This document shows, piece after piece, positions 27,933 through 36,093 of a DNA stretch of 58,118 bases. The DNA lies in assembly GCA_017449075.1 (NCBI GenBank), contig JAFSKG010000018.1, positions 1 to 58,118 on the forward strand, read 5' to 3'. The notes beneath the pieces were generated by a model. It saw only the letters and a list, made by a program, of their open reading frames with translations. It made no database searches and was not told where the DNA came from. The translations under genes were made by a program, and so were the position numbers. Within the stretch, counting starts at the first letter, position 1, and every line of letters begins with the position of its first letter. The DNA is from Lachnospiraceae bacterium (GTDB lineage Bacteria > Bacillota > Clostridia > Lachnospirales > Lachnospiraceae).

Positions 27933-28418
27933 TTATGATACTTTTAAAACTTGGACTTTGAGGCTGCCACGAGTGAGCTTAACTTCAATCTCGTCGCCTT
28001 TTTTCTTTCCAAGGAGTGCAGAACCAAGTGGTGACTCATTCGAAATCTTGCCATTTAAACTATCTGCCTCGGTAGCTCCTACGATATCGTATTCTATTTC
28101 TTCATTCACTTTAACATCAAGAAGCTTCACATGGCTGCCTACACCAATAGTTCCCTTTTTCAAATCTGTTTTGTCTACTACTTCTGCATTCTTTAAAATG
28201 TTTTCTATTTTTTCGATTCTTGCTTCTATATCTCTTTGTTCATCTTTTGCAGCATCGTATTCAGCATTCTCAGAAAGGTCACCTTGCTCTCTTGCGTCTT
28301 TAATCTTTTGTGCAATCTCTTCTCTCTTTTGACCTTTTAAGAATAATAGTTCCTCTTCGTATTTTTTAAGTCCTTCTGCTGATAACTGAATTTTTTTCTC
28401 TACTACATTCTCTTCCAT
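27933..28418 (-). CDS. greA: Transcription elongation factor GreA
   Basis: 161 residues. Rescues backtracked RNA polymerase by stimulating transcript cleavage. An N-terminal coiled coil (about 8-78, including the KIKDAREQGDLSENAEYDAAKDEQ segment with the acidic tip) is followed by the FKBP-like C-terminal domain (GxSPLGSALLGKKKGDEIEV). AAAGGAGG precedes the ATG. It is followed by lysS, an arrangement common in Clostridia and Bacilli, and preceded by two palindromic repeat copies. Very secure. Confidence 0.97.
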   Translation of the reverse strand: MEENVVEKKIQLSAEGLKKYEEELLFLKGQKREEIAQKIKDAREQGDLSENAEYDAAKDEQRDIEARIEKIENILKNAEVVDKTDLKKGTIGVGSHVKLLDVKVNEEIEYDIVGATEADSLNGKISNESPLGSALLGKKKGDEIEVKLTRGSLKVQVLKVS

Positions 28419-28438
28419 TTTTAGTCCTCCTTTTGGTC

Positions 28439-28490
28439 GGGCTCCGCAAGCGTTCGCCCCTACAAAGGGCTCGCAGTGTTCGCCCCTACA
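28439..28490 (-). repeat. Two GTAGGGGCGA palindromic elements before greA
   Basis: Copies at 28467-28490 and 28439-28464, same orientation as the genes. The second ends 20 bases before the greA start, next to its AAAAGGAGG. Confidence 0.8.
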
Positions 28491-28534
28491 AGTGACGATA
28501 GATTATATAAAATTATTGCGATTTTGTCTACTTT

Positions 28535-28984
28535 TTATTCTCGCTTTCTCGGTCTTATAATACTGTCATTATGGGCTTTTACCCTATTAAATTCTTCCAT
28601 TTCCTTATACATATTGTATTCTCTGTCAGACACGATTTTGAAGGCATATTGAATGATTTTATCTTCAATCTTGCCATCTTCTTCTACTATCTTATATTCA
28701 AATTGGAATATAAAAAGGCAACCATTAAGCCTATTTGTAACCTTAAGCACATTAAATGCTGCATCTGGAACTATGCTCATATCATTCCCACCTGCATAAA
28801 ATGTATCAAGGCATCTAATCTTAATATGCTTATTTTTGATGGTGCGATAATAAAATATTTTAAGTAGTGCCTGTCTTGGGCTCATCTTAGAATTTACCAA
28901 GTTAAAACTAATTGGTACATTTTCCTTCACAATATAAGTGTAGATATTGTTTTTGGTAAATGGATCAATAACTGCATTGGTCAA
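28535..28984 (-). CDS. Unrecognised, probably secreted protein; N-terminus unclear
   Basis: 149 residues from a TTG at 28984, but that start has no ribosome binding site. The frame stays open upstream to about 29150 inside the tyrS 3' end without any ATG, GTG or TTG. The extra residues just before the TTG (CLNLVFATSNPSGTRVIQGN) look like the end of a signal peptide and a mature N-terminus. The matching hydrophobic start (IRVVLSSIVASFF) lies in the tyrS frame, and the two frames meet at a run of seven T at about 29089-29095. The gene may therefore be frame-shifted or may have lost its start. The body is mixed alpha/beta with no known motif. Function unknown. Confidence 0.5.
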   Translation of the reverse strand: MTNAVIDPFTKNNIYTYIVKENVPISFNLVNSKMSPRQALLKIFYYRTIKNKHIKIRCLDTFYAGGNDMSIVPDAAFNVLKVTNRLNGCLFIFQFEYKIVEEDGKIEDKIIQYAFKIVSDREYNMYKEMEEFNRVKAHNDSIIRPRKRE

Positions 28985-29082
28985 AACATAATCATCACTT
29001 TTTAAATTGATAGTTATGTCTAAACCTTCATTCCCTTGTATTACCCTAGTACCACTTGGATTAGATGTCGCAAATACTAGGT

Positions 29083-30333
29083 TTAAGCAAAAAAACTTGC
29101 TACTATACTTGAAAGAACTACTCTTATAAAATTTTTCTTTCCTCTCTTTATAACCACACCTTTATCTTTTAGTTGTTCTTTTTCAATTGTCATCTTAATA
29201 TCTGTCACTTTTGTATCATCAACTAGCACTCCACCCTGTTCTATATTTCTTCTTGCATCGCCATTTGAAGTGCAGAGTTTTGAAAGCACGAGTGCTTTTA
29301 CTACATCTATTTTTCCATCTACTAAATCAGCTTCTTTAACTTCAAGCTTTGGTATGTCAGCTGCATCCATATTCCCACTAAATGCAGATTTAGCTGCAGC
29401 ATCACATTTATTTGCCTCTTCTTCTCCATGTACAAGTTTTGTAAGTTCATATGCAAGAATTGTTTTAGCTTTATTTAATTCTGCACCTTTCCAATGTTCC
29501 ATTTCTCTTATTTGTTCCATTGGCAAGAATGTAAGCATTTTTATACATTTAATAACGTCTGCATCATCTACATCTCTCCAATACTGATAGAAATCATATG
29601 GTTTTGTTTTATTTGGATCAAGCCATACAGCACCACCTGCAGTCTTTCCCATTTTCTTTCCATCAGACTTTGTGAGAAGTGTTATAGTCATAGCATGTGC
29701 ATCTTTTCCAAGTTTTCTTCTTATAAGTTCTGTACCTGCAAGCATATTTGACCACTGATCATCTCCGCCAAATTGCATATTGCATCCATACTTTTGATAC
29801 AAGCTGTAAAAATCAAATGCCTGCATTATCATATAGTTGAATTCTAAAAAAGTGAGACCTTGTTCCATCCTCATCTTATAGCACTCAGCTGTAAGCATTC
29901 TATTTACACTAAAGTGAGGTCCTACATCTCTTAAGAACTCTATGTAATTTAAATTTCTAAGCCAGTCGGCGTTATTGACCATCATGGCTTTGCCTTCGCC
30001 AAACTCTATGAATCTCGACATCTGCTTTTTGAAACATTCGCAGTTATGGTCAATGTCTTCTACTGTAAGAACTTTACGAAGGTCAGTTCTTCCTGATGGG
30101 TCACCAATCATACCGGTTCCACCGCCTACAAGTGCTATGGGACGGTTGCCTGCAGCCTGAAGTCTCTTCATAAGGCAGAGTGCCATGAAGTGACCTACGT
30201 GAAGCGAATCGGCAGTTGGATCGAAACCGATGTAAAAGACTGCCTTACCTTCATTTATCATTTTTTTAATTTCTTCTTCGTTAGTTACTTGGGCTATCAA
30301 GCCTCTTTCAACTAATTCCTCATATAACTGCAT
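29083..30333 (-). CDS. tyrS: Tyrosyl-tRNA synthetase
   Basis: 416 residues. Charges tRNA-Tyr. The class I HIGH-like motif is HVGH near residue 46 and the KMSKS-like motif KMGKT near 233; the C-terminal S4 RNA-binding domain spans about 345-410. The last residues VVLSSIVASFFA, hydrophobic, look unlike the usual TyrRS end, which should stop near GKKNFIRV, and resemble part of a signal peptide (see the overlapping downstream frame). The start has GAAGGAG 7 bases upstream, partly from the end of a palindromic repeat. The gene begins 39 bases after the MBOAT gene. The enzyme assignment is secure; the tail is odd. Confidence 0.95.
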   Translation of the reverse strand: MQLYEELVERGLIAQVTNEEEIKKMINEGKAVFYIGFDPTADSLHVGHFMALCLMKRLQAAGNRPIALVGGGTGMIGDPSGRTDLRKVLTVEDIDHNCECFKKQMSRFIEFGEGKAMMVNNADWLRNLNYIEFLRDVGPHFSVNRMLTAECYKMRMEQGLTFLEFNYMIMQAFDFYSLYQKYGCNMQFGGDDQWSNMLAGTELIRRKLGKDAHAMTITLLTKSDGKKMGKTAGGAVWLDPNKTKPYDFYQYWRDVDDADVIKCIKMLTFLPMEQIREMEHWKGAELNKAKTILAYELTKLVHGEEEANKCDAAAKSAFSGNMDAADIPKLEVKEADLVDGKIDVVKALVLSKLCTSNGDARRNIEQGGVLVDDTKVTDIKMTIEKEQLKDKGVVIKRGKKNFIRVVLSSIVASFFA

Positions 30334-30345
30334 ATATACTCCTTC

Positions 30346-30371
30346 GGGCTCCGCAAGCGTTCGCCCCTACG
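30346..30371 (-). repeat. GTAGGGGCGA palindromic element before tyrS
   Basis: One copy on the minus strand, lying between the MBOAT stop and the tyrS start. Its AGCCC end passes straight into GAAGGAG, the tyrS ribosome binding site. Confidence 0.8.
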
Positions 30372-30372
30372 A

Positions 30373-31779
30373 TTAGAAACGGAAATAAATAAATGGGTTG
30401 AATCCTGATGTGAGCATTTCTATAACTGCGTATAAAAATAAAGTAATTATAATTATATCTACTATAATAAAACCAAACCTTGTTTTGTATAGAGCATTTT
30501 TAATTTTTGAAAAGAAAGGTGTCAAGTATAATAATGCTGTCAAAAAGCAAACCATAAAGTATGGGTTATAAACTTCATTTACAAGTTCTCTTGTAGAATA
30601 ATTATATAGTGGAGAACTTAGTGCACCTTCTAAGTAAAGCTTTATCTGCTCAAAACTTTCAAGTCTAAATAATATCATTCCGACATTCCACACTATGAAA
30701 ACATAGATGATACCAAGAGTCTGTGGAACTTTTATATTGACTTTCGTTCTAACTATCCTTTCTATGACTAGAAAGAATGCATTATACAATCCCCAAAACA
30801 AAAAGTTAAAACTTGCACCGTGCCAAAATCCAGAAAGAGCAAAAACTATCGTTAGATTTATACATGTGATAAATAATCCTTTTCTACTACCACCGAGCGG
30901 GATGTACACATAGTCTCTAAAAAATGATGATAGAGTTATGTGCCATCTAGTCCAGAATTCCGATATACTCGTTGATAAAAATGGCATGTTGAAGTTTTCT
31001 GGAAATGTGAATCCAAATATTTTACCTATGCCAATAGCCATGTCAGAATACGCCCAGAAATCCAAGTATATCTGCATACTGTAGCATATTATTACAAAGC
31101 CTGAAAGTAATGGCCCCATATTATAGTAACCAAGCTCATTAAATGCAAGATCCGCAATTTTACCAAGCGCATTAGCAAGAACTATTTTCTTTGTAAAGCC
31201 TACCATGAATCTCATGATGCCATCTGAGAAAGAAGCAAAAATAGTTTTTCTTCTTTTTAATTCAAGCTCTATCGTACTATATCTAACTATTGGTCCTGCG
31301 ATGAGCTGAGGAAACAGCATAGTAAAAAGTGCAAAATCAATTATACTATTACTTGATTTGACGTCTCTTCTATGCACATCAGCAAGATATGATAAAACTT
31401 GAAATGTATAAAATGAAATTCCTATAGGAAGTTTTATATTTGTCGCATTCTCTGCACCAAACAAAAATCCAGTAAACAAATTAAAATACTTATAAACCAC
31501 AAGTAAGCCAACATTCATAAGTATAGAAATTGCAAATACAAAAGTTCTTAGATATTCATTTTCAACGGTATCTACTATCTTAGAAAATATAAAATTAAGC
31601 ACTATGGATACCAATAAGATTGGTAAAAAATCTAAACTGCCATATGCGTAAAAAATAATTGAAAATATAAGTAAGCAAACATTTTCTGCTTTAATATTGC
31701 CAAATAAATTTGTAAGTAGATAACAAAGTAGGCATATAGGCAAAAACAAAAATAAGAATATCGGAGAAGAAAATACCAT
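30373..31779 (-). CDS. MBOAT-family O-acyltransferase (AlgI/PatA-like)
   Basis: 468-residue membrane protein with about eleven helices. It carries the MBOAT signatures SEFWTRWHITLSSFFRDYVYIPLGGSR (about residues 275-300) and the catalytic His in GFWHGASFNFLFWG. Members such as AlgI, DltB and PatA move acyl groups across the membrane to acetylate polysaccharide or peptidoglycan. It begins one base after the stop of the AlgX/DHHW-type gene, so the two form a transfer pair: the MBOAT exports acetyl and the SGNH partner attaches it outside. The acceptor polymer is not defined here. Confidence 0.92.
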   Translation of the reverse strand: MVFSSPIFLFLFLPICLLCYLLTNLFGNIKAENVCLLIFSIIFYAYGSLDFLPILLVSIVLNFIFSKIVDTVENEYLRTFVFAISILMNVGLLVVYKYFNLFTGFLFGAENATNIKLPIGISFYTFQVLSYLADVHRRDVKSSNSIIDFALFTMLFPQLIAGPIVRYSTIELELKRRKTIFASFSDGIMRFMVGFTKKIVLANALGKIADLAFNELGYYNMGPLLSGFVIICYSMQIYLDFWAYSDMAIGIGKIFGFTFPENFNMPFLSTSISEFWTRWHITLSSFFRDYVYIPLGGSRKGLFITCINLTIVFALSGFWHGASFNFLFWGLYNAFFLVIERIVRTKVNIKVPQTLGIIYVFIVWNVGMILFRLESFEQIKLYLEGALSSPLYNYSTRELVNEVYNPYFMVCFLTALLYLTPFFSKIKNALYKTRFGFIIVDIIIITLFLYAVIEMLTSGFNPFIYFRF

Positions 31780-32931
31780 CTATATTTCCTCCTCATGCGC
31801 AAGTAAGTAGTCTAAGAATCCAAAAGTAGCATTATATACATTAAGTTCATTTATCTCAAGAATAAACACATCAGTATTATGCAAGTGTTTTATCAAGCCA
31901 AACTTTTCATTTAACTCATCATAGGTTTCAAATTCATAATGATCTTTGTAGTTATTATAAAGCAAATTTTTGTTTTCTATGTGATAAACTTCTCCCAATA
32001 CACTAATTGTGCTTTGCGGAAGAAGTAGACCCCCTAAAAAACTACCGCCTTGTATGGTAAAGTTTAAGTTATCATTGTCAAAATCTTTATAATCGATAAC
32101 GGACTCATAAAACTGTTCATTTGGTTTGTCATAAATATTTAGTACATTGAAAAGGTCGGCGTCAGGATATACTGCTACATCTGAAGGTGATGCAGTAATC
32201 GTCATCCTTGGCAGCTTTATGTCCATAGTCTTTCTAATATGTTCATGCAGAGCTAGCCCTATGAGGTTTGCCTTATAAATTGACCAGTGGTGACTACTAT
32301 TATAAAACAGCGGGACTTTACCTTCTACTATACTATCTTTGTGATTATCAATGTAATTAATTGAGTCAAAATAATTTAAATTTGACTTCTTAAGTGCAAT
32401 TGAGAACTTATCATAAGGTAGCATGTTGTCATAATCAATTGCTGACTTTTTTTTCTCATAGAGCATGATTACGTCATCAGCAAAAGGCAAGGTGCCATCA
32501 TAGTATCTTGGCTTAGTAGGTGTCAAAACAATTAGTAGTTTCTTATCTTTTTCTTTACAAATATCATTTAACTTGTTTAGTTTTTCAATAAGTAAATCAA
32601 CCTCTACATTATTTACACTGTGTAGTCTATGATAAAAATAGTTTAATGTTTCTGTCGCAAACAATGTGTCCCCAACTTTGGTAATGCTTGTATTTGGAGA
32701 AACATCAAATAGAGAATAAAGAAGTTGGTTTTTAGTTCGAACCAAAAATTCTCTACCAGGAAAGTTTTGAATGATATAGTCATCAATATTTTCAAAACTA
32801 AACTCTACTTTTTCTTCCGCACCCGACAAATTGTTTTCTACACCTAAAAATGTAGCAACCCATGGATATGCTATTACTACCAAAAAGAAAAAAGTCAATA
32901 ATACATTTTCAATTATCTTTTTTAATTTCAT
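31780..32931 (-). CDS. AlgX/AlgJ-like SGNH (DHHW) O-acetyl transferase partner
   Basis: 383 residues: an N-terminal membrane anchor (about 5-27), then an extracytoplasmic SGNH-like domain. SSHHWS near residue 220 is the DHHW/AlgX-type His-rich motif, and GGSFLGG near 300 is the probable nucleophile Ser turn. LIVLTPTKPRYYDG near 140 fits block I of the family. It works with the MBOAT protein encoded next (no gap between the genes) in O-acetylating a surface polymer. It starts 3 bases after thyA, so thyA, this gene and the MBOAT gene are one transcription unit. Confidence 0.85.
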   Translation of the reverse strand: MKLKKIIENVLLTFFFLVVIAYPWVATFLGVENNLSGAEEKVEFSFENIDDYIIQNFPGREFLVRTKNQLLYSLFDVSPNTSITKVGDTLFATETLNYFYHRLHSVNNVEVDLLIEKLNKLNDICKEKDKKLLIVLTPTKPRYYDGTLPFADDVIMLYEKKKSAIDYDNMLPYDKFSIALKKSNLNYFDSINYIDNHKDSIVEGKVPLFYNSSHHWSIYKANLIGLALHEHIRKTMDIKLPRMTITASPSDVAVYPDADLFNVLNIYDKPNEQFYESVIDYKDFDNDNLNFTIQGGSFLGGLLLPQSTISVLGEVYHIENKNLLYNNYKDHYEFETYDELNEKFGLIKHLHNTDVFILEINELNVYNATFGFLDYLLAHEEEI

Positions 32932-32934
32932 TAA

Positions 32935-33783
32935 CTATATTGCTACTGGTATATTTTTAATCTGCTCGTTCTTTTGATAGTCTTCTATAATCAAATCTTC
33001 TTTTGTAAATTCATAAAAATGCTTTTTATCAGGATTCAGCGACACTTTTGGTGCTGGAAACTGCGGTCTCTTGAGCATTTCCTCAACAATTGGTATATGC
33101 CTATCATAGATATGGCAATCTGAAATCATATGCACGAGTTCCCCTGGTATCATATCGCACTCCCTTGCAAACATCATTATAAGAAGTGCATACTGACATA
33201 CATTCCAGTTATTTGCCACAAGCACATCACTTGATCTTTGATTAAGTAAACCATTTAAAATTAACTTGTCACTATTTTTATCTTTTGTAACATTGAATGT
33301 CATAGAATAAGCACATGGGTATAAATTCATCTCATTCAAATCTTGATGAACATAGATATTTGTCATAATTCTTCTTGAGTAAGGATTATTTTTAAGATCA
33401 AATATAACTCTATCAACTTGGTCAAACTCGCCTTCTTTATATTTATGCTTAACTTTTAATTGATAGCCATATGCCTTTCCTATAGTGTGATCTTCTCCGG
33501 CCCATTCATCCCAGATATGTGAACCTAAATCTCTTATGTCATTTGACTTCTTTTGCCAAATCCATAATATCTCATCAAAGCAACTCTTAAGTCCAGTAGG
33601 TCTAAGAGTTATAGCAGGGAATTCATCTCTCAAATCATAACGGTTACAAACACCAAATTTCTTAATCGTATAGGCAGGAGTACCGTCATCCCAATGAGGT
33701 CTCACCTTCTCTCCCTTAGTGTCTGTACCATTATCAAGTATATCTCTACACATTTTTACGAATATCACATCTGCTTTACTCAT
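32935..33783 (-). CDS. thyA: Thymidylate synthase (ThyA)
   Basis: 282 residues. Converts dUMP to dTMP with methylenetetrahydrofolate. Conserved elements: the catalytic Cys in LYPCAYSMTF, the dUMP-binding QRSSDVLVANNWN and HIYDRH near residue 220, all slightly changed from the E. coli forms (PCH, QRSCDxxLGxPFN, HIYxNH). This variant is found in some Clostridia. The start is at 33783, and PYSRR supplies the phosphate-binding arginines. Unusually, it leads an operon with a polymer O-acetylation pair. Confidence 0.93.
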   Translation of the reverse strand: MSKADVIFVKMCRDILDNGTDTKGEKVRPHWDDGTPAYTIKKFGVCNRYDLRDEFPAITLRPTGLKSCFDEILWIWQKKSNDIRDLGSHIWDEWAGEDHTIGKAYGYQLKVKHKYKEGEFDQVDRVIFDLKNNPYSRRIMTNIYVHQDLNEMNLYPCAYSMTFNVTKDKNSDKLILNGLLNQRSSDVLVANNWNVCQYALLIMMFARECDMIPGELVHMISDCHIYDRHIPIVEEMLKRPQFPAPKVSLNPDKKHFYEFTKEDLIIEDYQKNEQIKNIPVAI

Positions 33784-33898
33784 ATTTGCCCCCTCTATAT
33801 GCTTATACCCATAACAAAACTAATGGGTTTTAGCCCATAATTTAATATATTTTATCACAATATAGGCAATAAAACAACTCAAAATAAAGCCTTATAAT

Positions 33899-33927
33899 TT
33901 GATATTATGGCATATATTTGCTATAAT
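33899..33927 (+). promoter_or_regulatory. Promoter of the nitroreductase / Fe-S protein pair
   Basis: TTGATA (33899-33904), a 17-base spacer and TATAAT (33922-33927), 19 bases before the ATG at 33947, with GGAGGTG between. Confidence 0.75.
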
Positions 33928-33946
33928 TTCGCTACGGAGGTGTATT

Positions 33947-34474
33947 ATGAACGAAACATTAAACACATTATTTAAAAGAAGAAGCGTTAGAAAGTATCTA
34001 GATAAGCCTGTAGAAAAGGAAGTCTATGAGGAGGTATTAAAGGCTGGCACATATGCCCCAACTGCATCAGGCAAACAAAGCCCTACTCTAGTATGTATCA
34101 CAAATAAAGAAGATTTAAATGCTGCAGAAGTTATAAATGCAAATGTTATGGGTAAGGATGGCTCACATCCATTCTATGGTGCCCCTATGGCAATCTTAGT
34201 TCTCGGAGATGCAAGCAACGGCAACACTGTTTATGACGGTTCTCTCGTAATGGGAAATCTCATGAATGCCGCAGCAAGTCTCGGACTTGGTTCTTGCTGG
34301 ATACATAGAGCAAAAGAAACATTTGAAAGAGAAGATGGAAAAGCCCTTCTTAAGAAATGGGGACTCAGCGGCAACTATGTAGGAATCGGTTACTGTATAC
34401 TTGGCTACACTGATGAACCTTTCATGGCAGATGGTCCTGCAAGAAAAGATAACTATGTAGTGTATGTCAAATAG
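33947..34474 (+). CDS. Nitroreductase-family FMN oxidoreductase
   Basis: 175 residues from the ATG at 33947, selected by GGAGGTG 6 bases upstream; an earlier ATG at 33899 falls in the promoter. The N-terminal RRSVRKYLDKPVEKE and the loop APTASGKQSPT bind FMN, and the LGSCWIHRA segment near 128 is typical of the smaller nitroreductases of anaerobes. Such enzymes use NAD(P)H or ferredoxin to reduce nitro groups, quinones or flavins; the natural substrate is unknown. It overlaps the small Fe-S protein gene by 11 bases, so the two probably share electrons. Confidence 0.9.
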   Translation: MNETLNTLFKRRSVRKYLDKPVEKEVYEEVLKAGTYAPTASGKQSPTLVCITNKEDLNAAEVINANVMGKDGSHPFYGAPMAILVLGDASNGNTVYDGSLVMGNLMNAAASLGLGSCWIHRAKETFEREDGKALLKKWGLSGNYVGIGYCILGYTDEPFMADGPARKDNYVVYVK

Positions 34475-34757
34475 TGGATGCATAAAATGTGACCAGTGTC
34501 TTCCATGCGCTGCAGATATTCACATATCAAAAGTTATAACATTTATAGATGAACTAAAGAAAATTGATATAAATGATAAAAGTCAAATAGATAAAATTTT
34601 ATCAGATAGTGAATTATCTAAAGAAATGAAAAATGCAGAGAATTGTCGAAGATGCTACAAGTGCAATAGGCTATGTCCAAATAAAATTGATGTGCCACTT
34701 GAGATTACATTTAATCTAAGTGCATATAAAAAGTTTATAAAAGAAAATCGCCCATAA
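34464..34757 (+). CDS. Small 2x[4Fe-4S] ferredoxin-like protein
   Basis: 97 residues. Two cysteine clusters, C6-x2-C9-x2-C12-x2-C15 and C61-x2-C64-x2-C67-x3-C71-P, resemble the C-terminal ferredoxin-like domain that ends many aldo/keto reductases of anaerobes, here standing alone. The middle (about 20-55) is a charged helix. The start overlaps the nitroreductase end by 11 bases. I infer that it supplies electrons to the nitroreductase. The stop codon lies in a terminator hairpin. Confidence 0.8.
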   Translation: MSNSGCIKCDQCLPCAADIHISKVITFIDELKKIDINDKSQIDKILSDSELSKEMKNAENCRRCYKCNRLCPNKIDVPLEITFNLSAYKKFIKENRP

Positions 34758-34770
34758 GGGCGATTTTTTT
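34744..34770 (+). terminator. Terminator after the nitroreductase operon
   Basis: Perfect stem AAAATCGCCC / GGGCGATTTT with a 4-nt loop and a T run. It overlaps the stop of the Fe-S protein gene and abuts the convergent prdE stop. Confidence 0.9.
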
Positions 34771-35242
34771 ATAAATGACCATACTTTCTACTCATCTTGA
34801 GTTTAAGTAATGCAACACACTTTTTTGCTTCAGCAAGTGTCATACAATTTTCCGCGACAATATTTGTCTCCGTACCACTTTCACTATGATTTGTATCTAC
34901 CATCGTGTCCATATATTCATTTTGATCAACTATACCTTGCGTGCCTTGGAACACCATTCCAACTTGTGGTATGTCACGTCTTCCAATAGCTTCCATGGCA
35001 GCCGCGAGATCAACATTGCTATTTCCCCATGAGTCTTCTGACACTATAGCACCATCGCAACGCATAGCTTCAAGCCATGCTCCTATTCTTTCTCCTGTAA
35101 ACTTTTTATCGACATTTCTATCTGGTATTCCACCAATTACAACTCCAAGAAAATCTATGCTTGGGTCTTCTGCGATTAAATTGATAAGTGGGTCTCTAAA
35201 ATGATGTAAGGTGGTCTCTTTTGTACTTGGTCCTACTCCCAT
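34769..35242 (-). CDS. prdE: Proline reductase cluster protein PrdE
   Basis: 157 residues, similar to the C-terminal (23 kDa) half of the PrdA proprotein: GVVIGGIPDRNVDKKFTGERIG, AMRCDGAIVSEDSWGNSNVD and TETNIVAENCMTLAEA each have a counterpart in PrdA residues 430-560. It lacks the pyruvoyl-forming Cys of PrdA; its MGVGPSTKE start matches the stretch just after that Cys. Its exact role is unknown, perhaps maturation or a subunit-like partner. The GAAAGGA ribosome binding site directly follows a palindromic repeat. It is last in the operon prdF-prdD-prdE. Confidence 0.9.
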   Translation of the reverse strand: MGVGPSTKETTLHHFRDPLINLIAEDPSIDFLGVVIGGIPDRNVDKKFTGERIGAWLEAMRCDGAIVSEDSWGNSNVDLAAAMEAIGRRDIPQVGMVFQGTQGIVDQNEYMDTMVDTNHSESGTETNIVAENCMTLAEAKKCVALLKLKMSRKYGHL

Positions 35243-35254
35243 TTCTATCCTTTC

Positions 35255-35306
35255 GGGCTCCGCAAGCGTTCGCCCCTACGATTGGCGGATGATTTTCGCT
35301 CCTACG
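35255..35306 (-). repeat. Two palindromic elements between prdD and prdE
   Basis: Copies at 35284-35306 (GTAGGAGCGA form) and 35255-35280 (GTAGGGGCGA form) fill almost the whole gap. The first begins right after the prdD stop; the second ends in the prdE ribosome binding site. Confidence 0.8.
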
Positions 35307-35308
35307 AT

Positions 35309-36085
35309 TTAACCGTATAGACAGCGGAGCGCACCATCTCTATACTCATTTGCTGATAAGATGATTGGCGAGCCAACTGAATCTATGATTGATCTGCCAT
35401 CAGTAAATCCTGATGGGTCTTTTGGCATATAATGTGTGTCATACATCGCACCCTGCCCTGAAACTAGTTTTACAACTACAACTTTTTTCTTGCCAGGATG
35501 TATCACATCTTTATATACATGTCTTTCGCTTTCATCACCATCACGGAATTTTTTTAAAAATACTCTTATTGGGTCACACATTATTTCACATGCAGCATGA
35601 CATGCATCTGGTCCTATTCTCTTAGTCGCATAACCATCTTTTATTAAAACATCAACCAAGATAATAAAGTCATCATCTGAAGGTGTGCCCGGTTGATTAA
35701 ATGTAACTTTTTCGTCCATCCAACCATCTGAATTTCCAAATGCACATATTTGACGACCAGCAGTATCTACTCCTGTGAGCATGACATATGCACCTGTTAT
35801 AGTGTGTGTGATTCCCTCGCCAAGTTTTCCAAGTGCTTTAACTGATACAGGAAATACATCCATTACAGAATTTATTTTTATATGGTGCTCACCAGGTTTA
35901 AGTATCTTGACCGTAATGTTTTCAAAAAGATCAGAACTTTTTTTCATTTCATCTTCTATGCCTTTTTTTAAAGTCATAGAATAATTGCTTCCATCTTTTT
36001 TGAATGCGTTCTCATTACCCCATTCAACTTTGTCACAGTGGAATGAGCGAATTGTTAATTGACGCATTACAATTTCATCAGCCAT
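35309..36085 (-). CDS. prdD: Proline reductase cluster protein PrdD
   Basis: 258 residues, similar to the N-terminal (beta-type) half of PrdA: THTITGAYVMLTGVDTAGRQICAFGNSDGWMDEKVTFNQPG parallels PrdA residues about 265-315, and VIHPGKKKVVVVKLVSGQGAMYD parallels about 355-380. It ends DGALRCLYG, just at the position where PrdA has ALTCIGPA, its self-cleavage site. Thus prdD plus prdE correspond to a PrdA cut at the cleavage point. Function not established. It starts 8 bases after prdF. Confidence 0.9.
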   Translation of the reverse strand: MADEIVMRQLTIRSFHCDKVEWGNENAFKKDGSNYSMTLKKGIEDEMKKSSDLFENITVKILKPGEHHIKINSVMDVFPVSVKALGKLGEGITHTITGAYVMLTGVDTAGRQICAFGNSDGWMDEKVTFNQPGTPSDDDFIILVDVLIKDGYATKRIGPDACHAACEIMCDPIRVFLKKFRDGDESERHVYKDVIHPGKKKVVVVKLVSGQGAMYDTHYMPKDPSGFTDGRSIIDSVGSPIILSANEYRDGALRCLYG

Positions 36086-36093
36086 ACTTTCTC

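Noticed and set aside
27882-28490. Riboswitch or T-box leader before lysS and greA
   Set aside because: The gaps are filled by short palindromic elements and contain no T-box sequence or larger conserved fold that I can recognise.
34769-36085. prdD and prdE as one frameshifted PrdA copy
   Set aside because: Both have own ribosome binding sites and starts, and separate prdD and prdE genes are normal in proline-reducing Clostridia.
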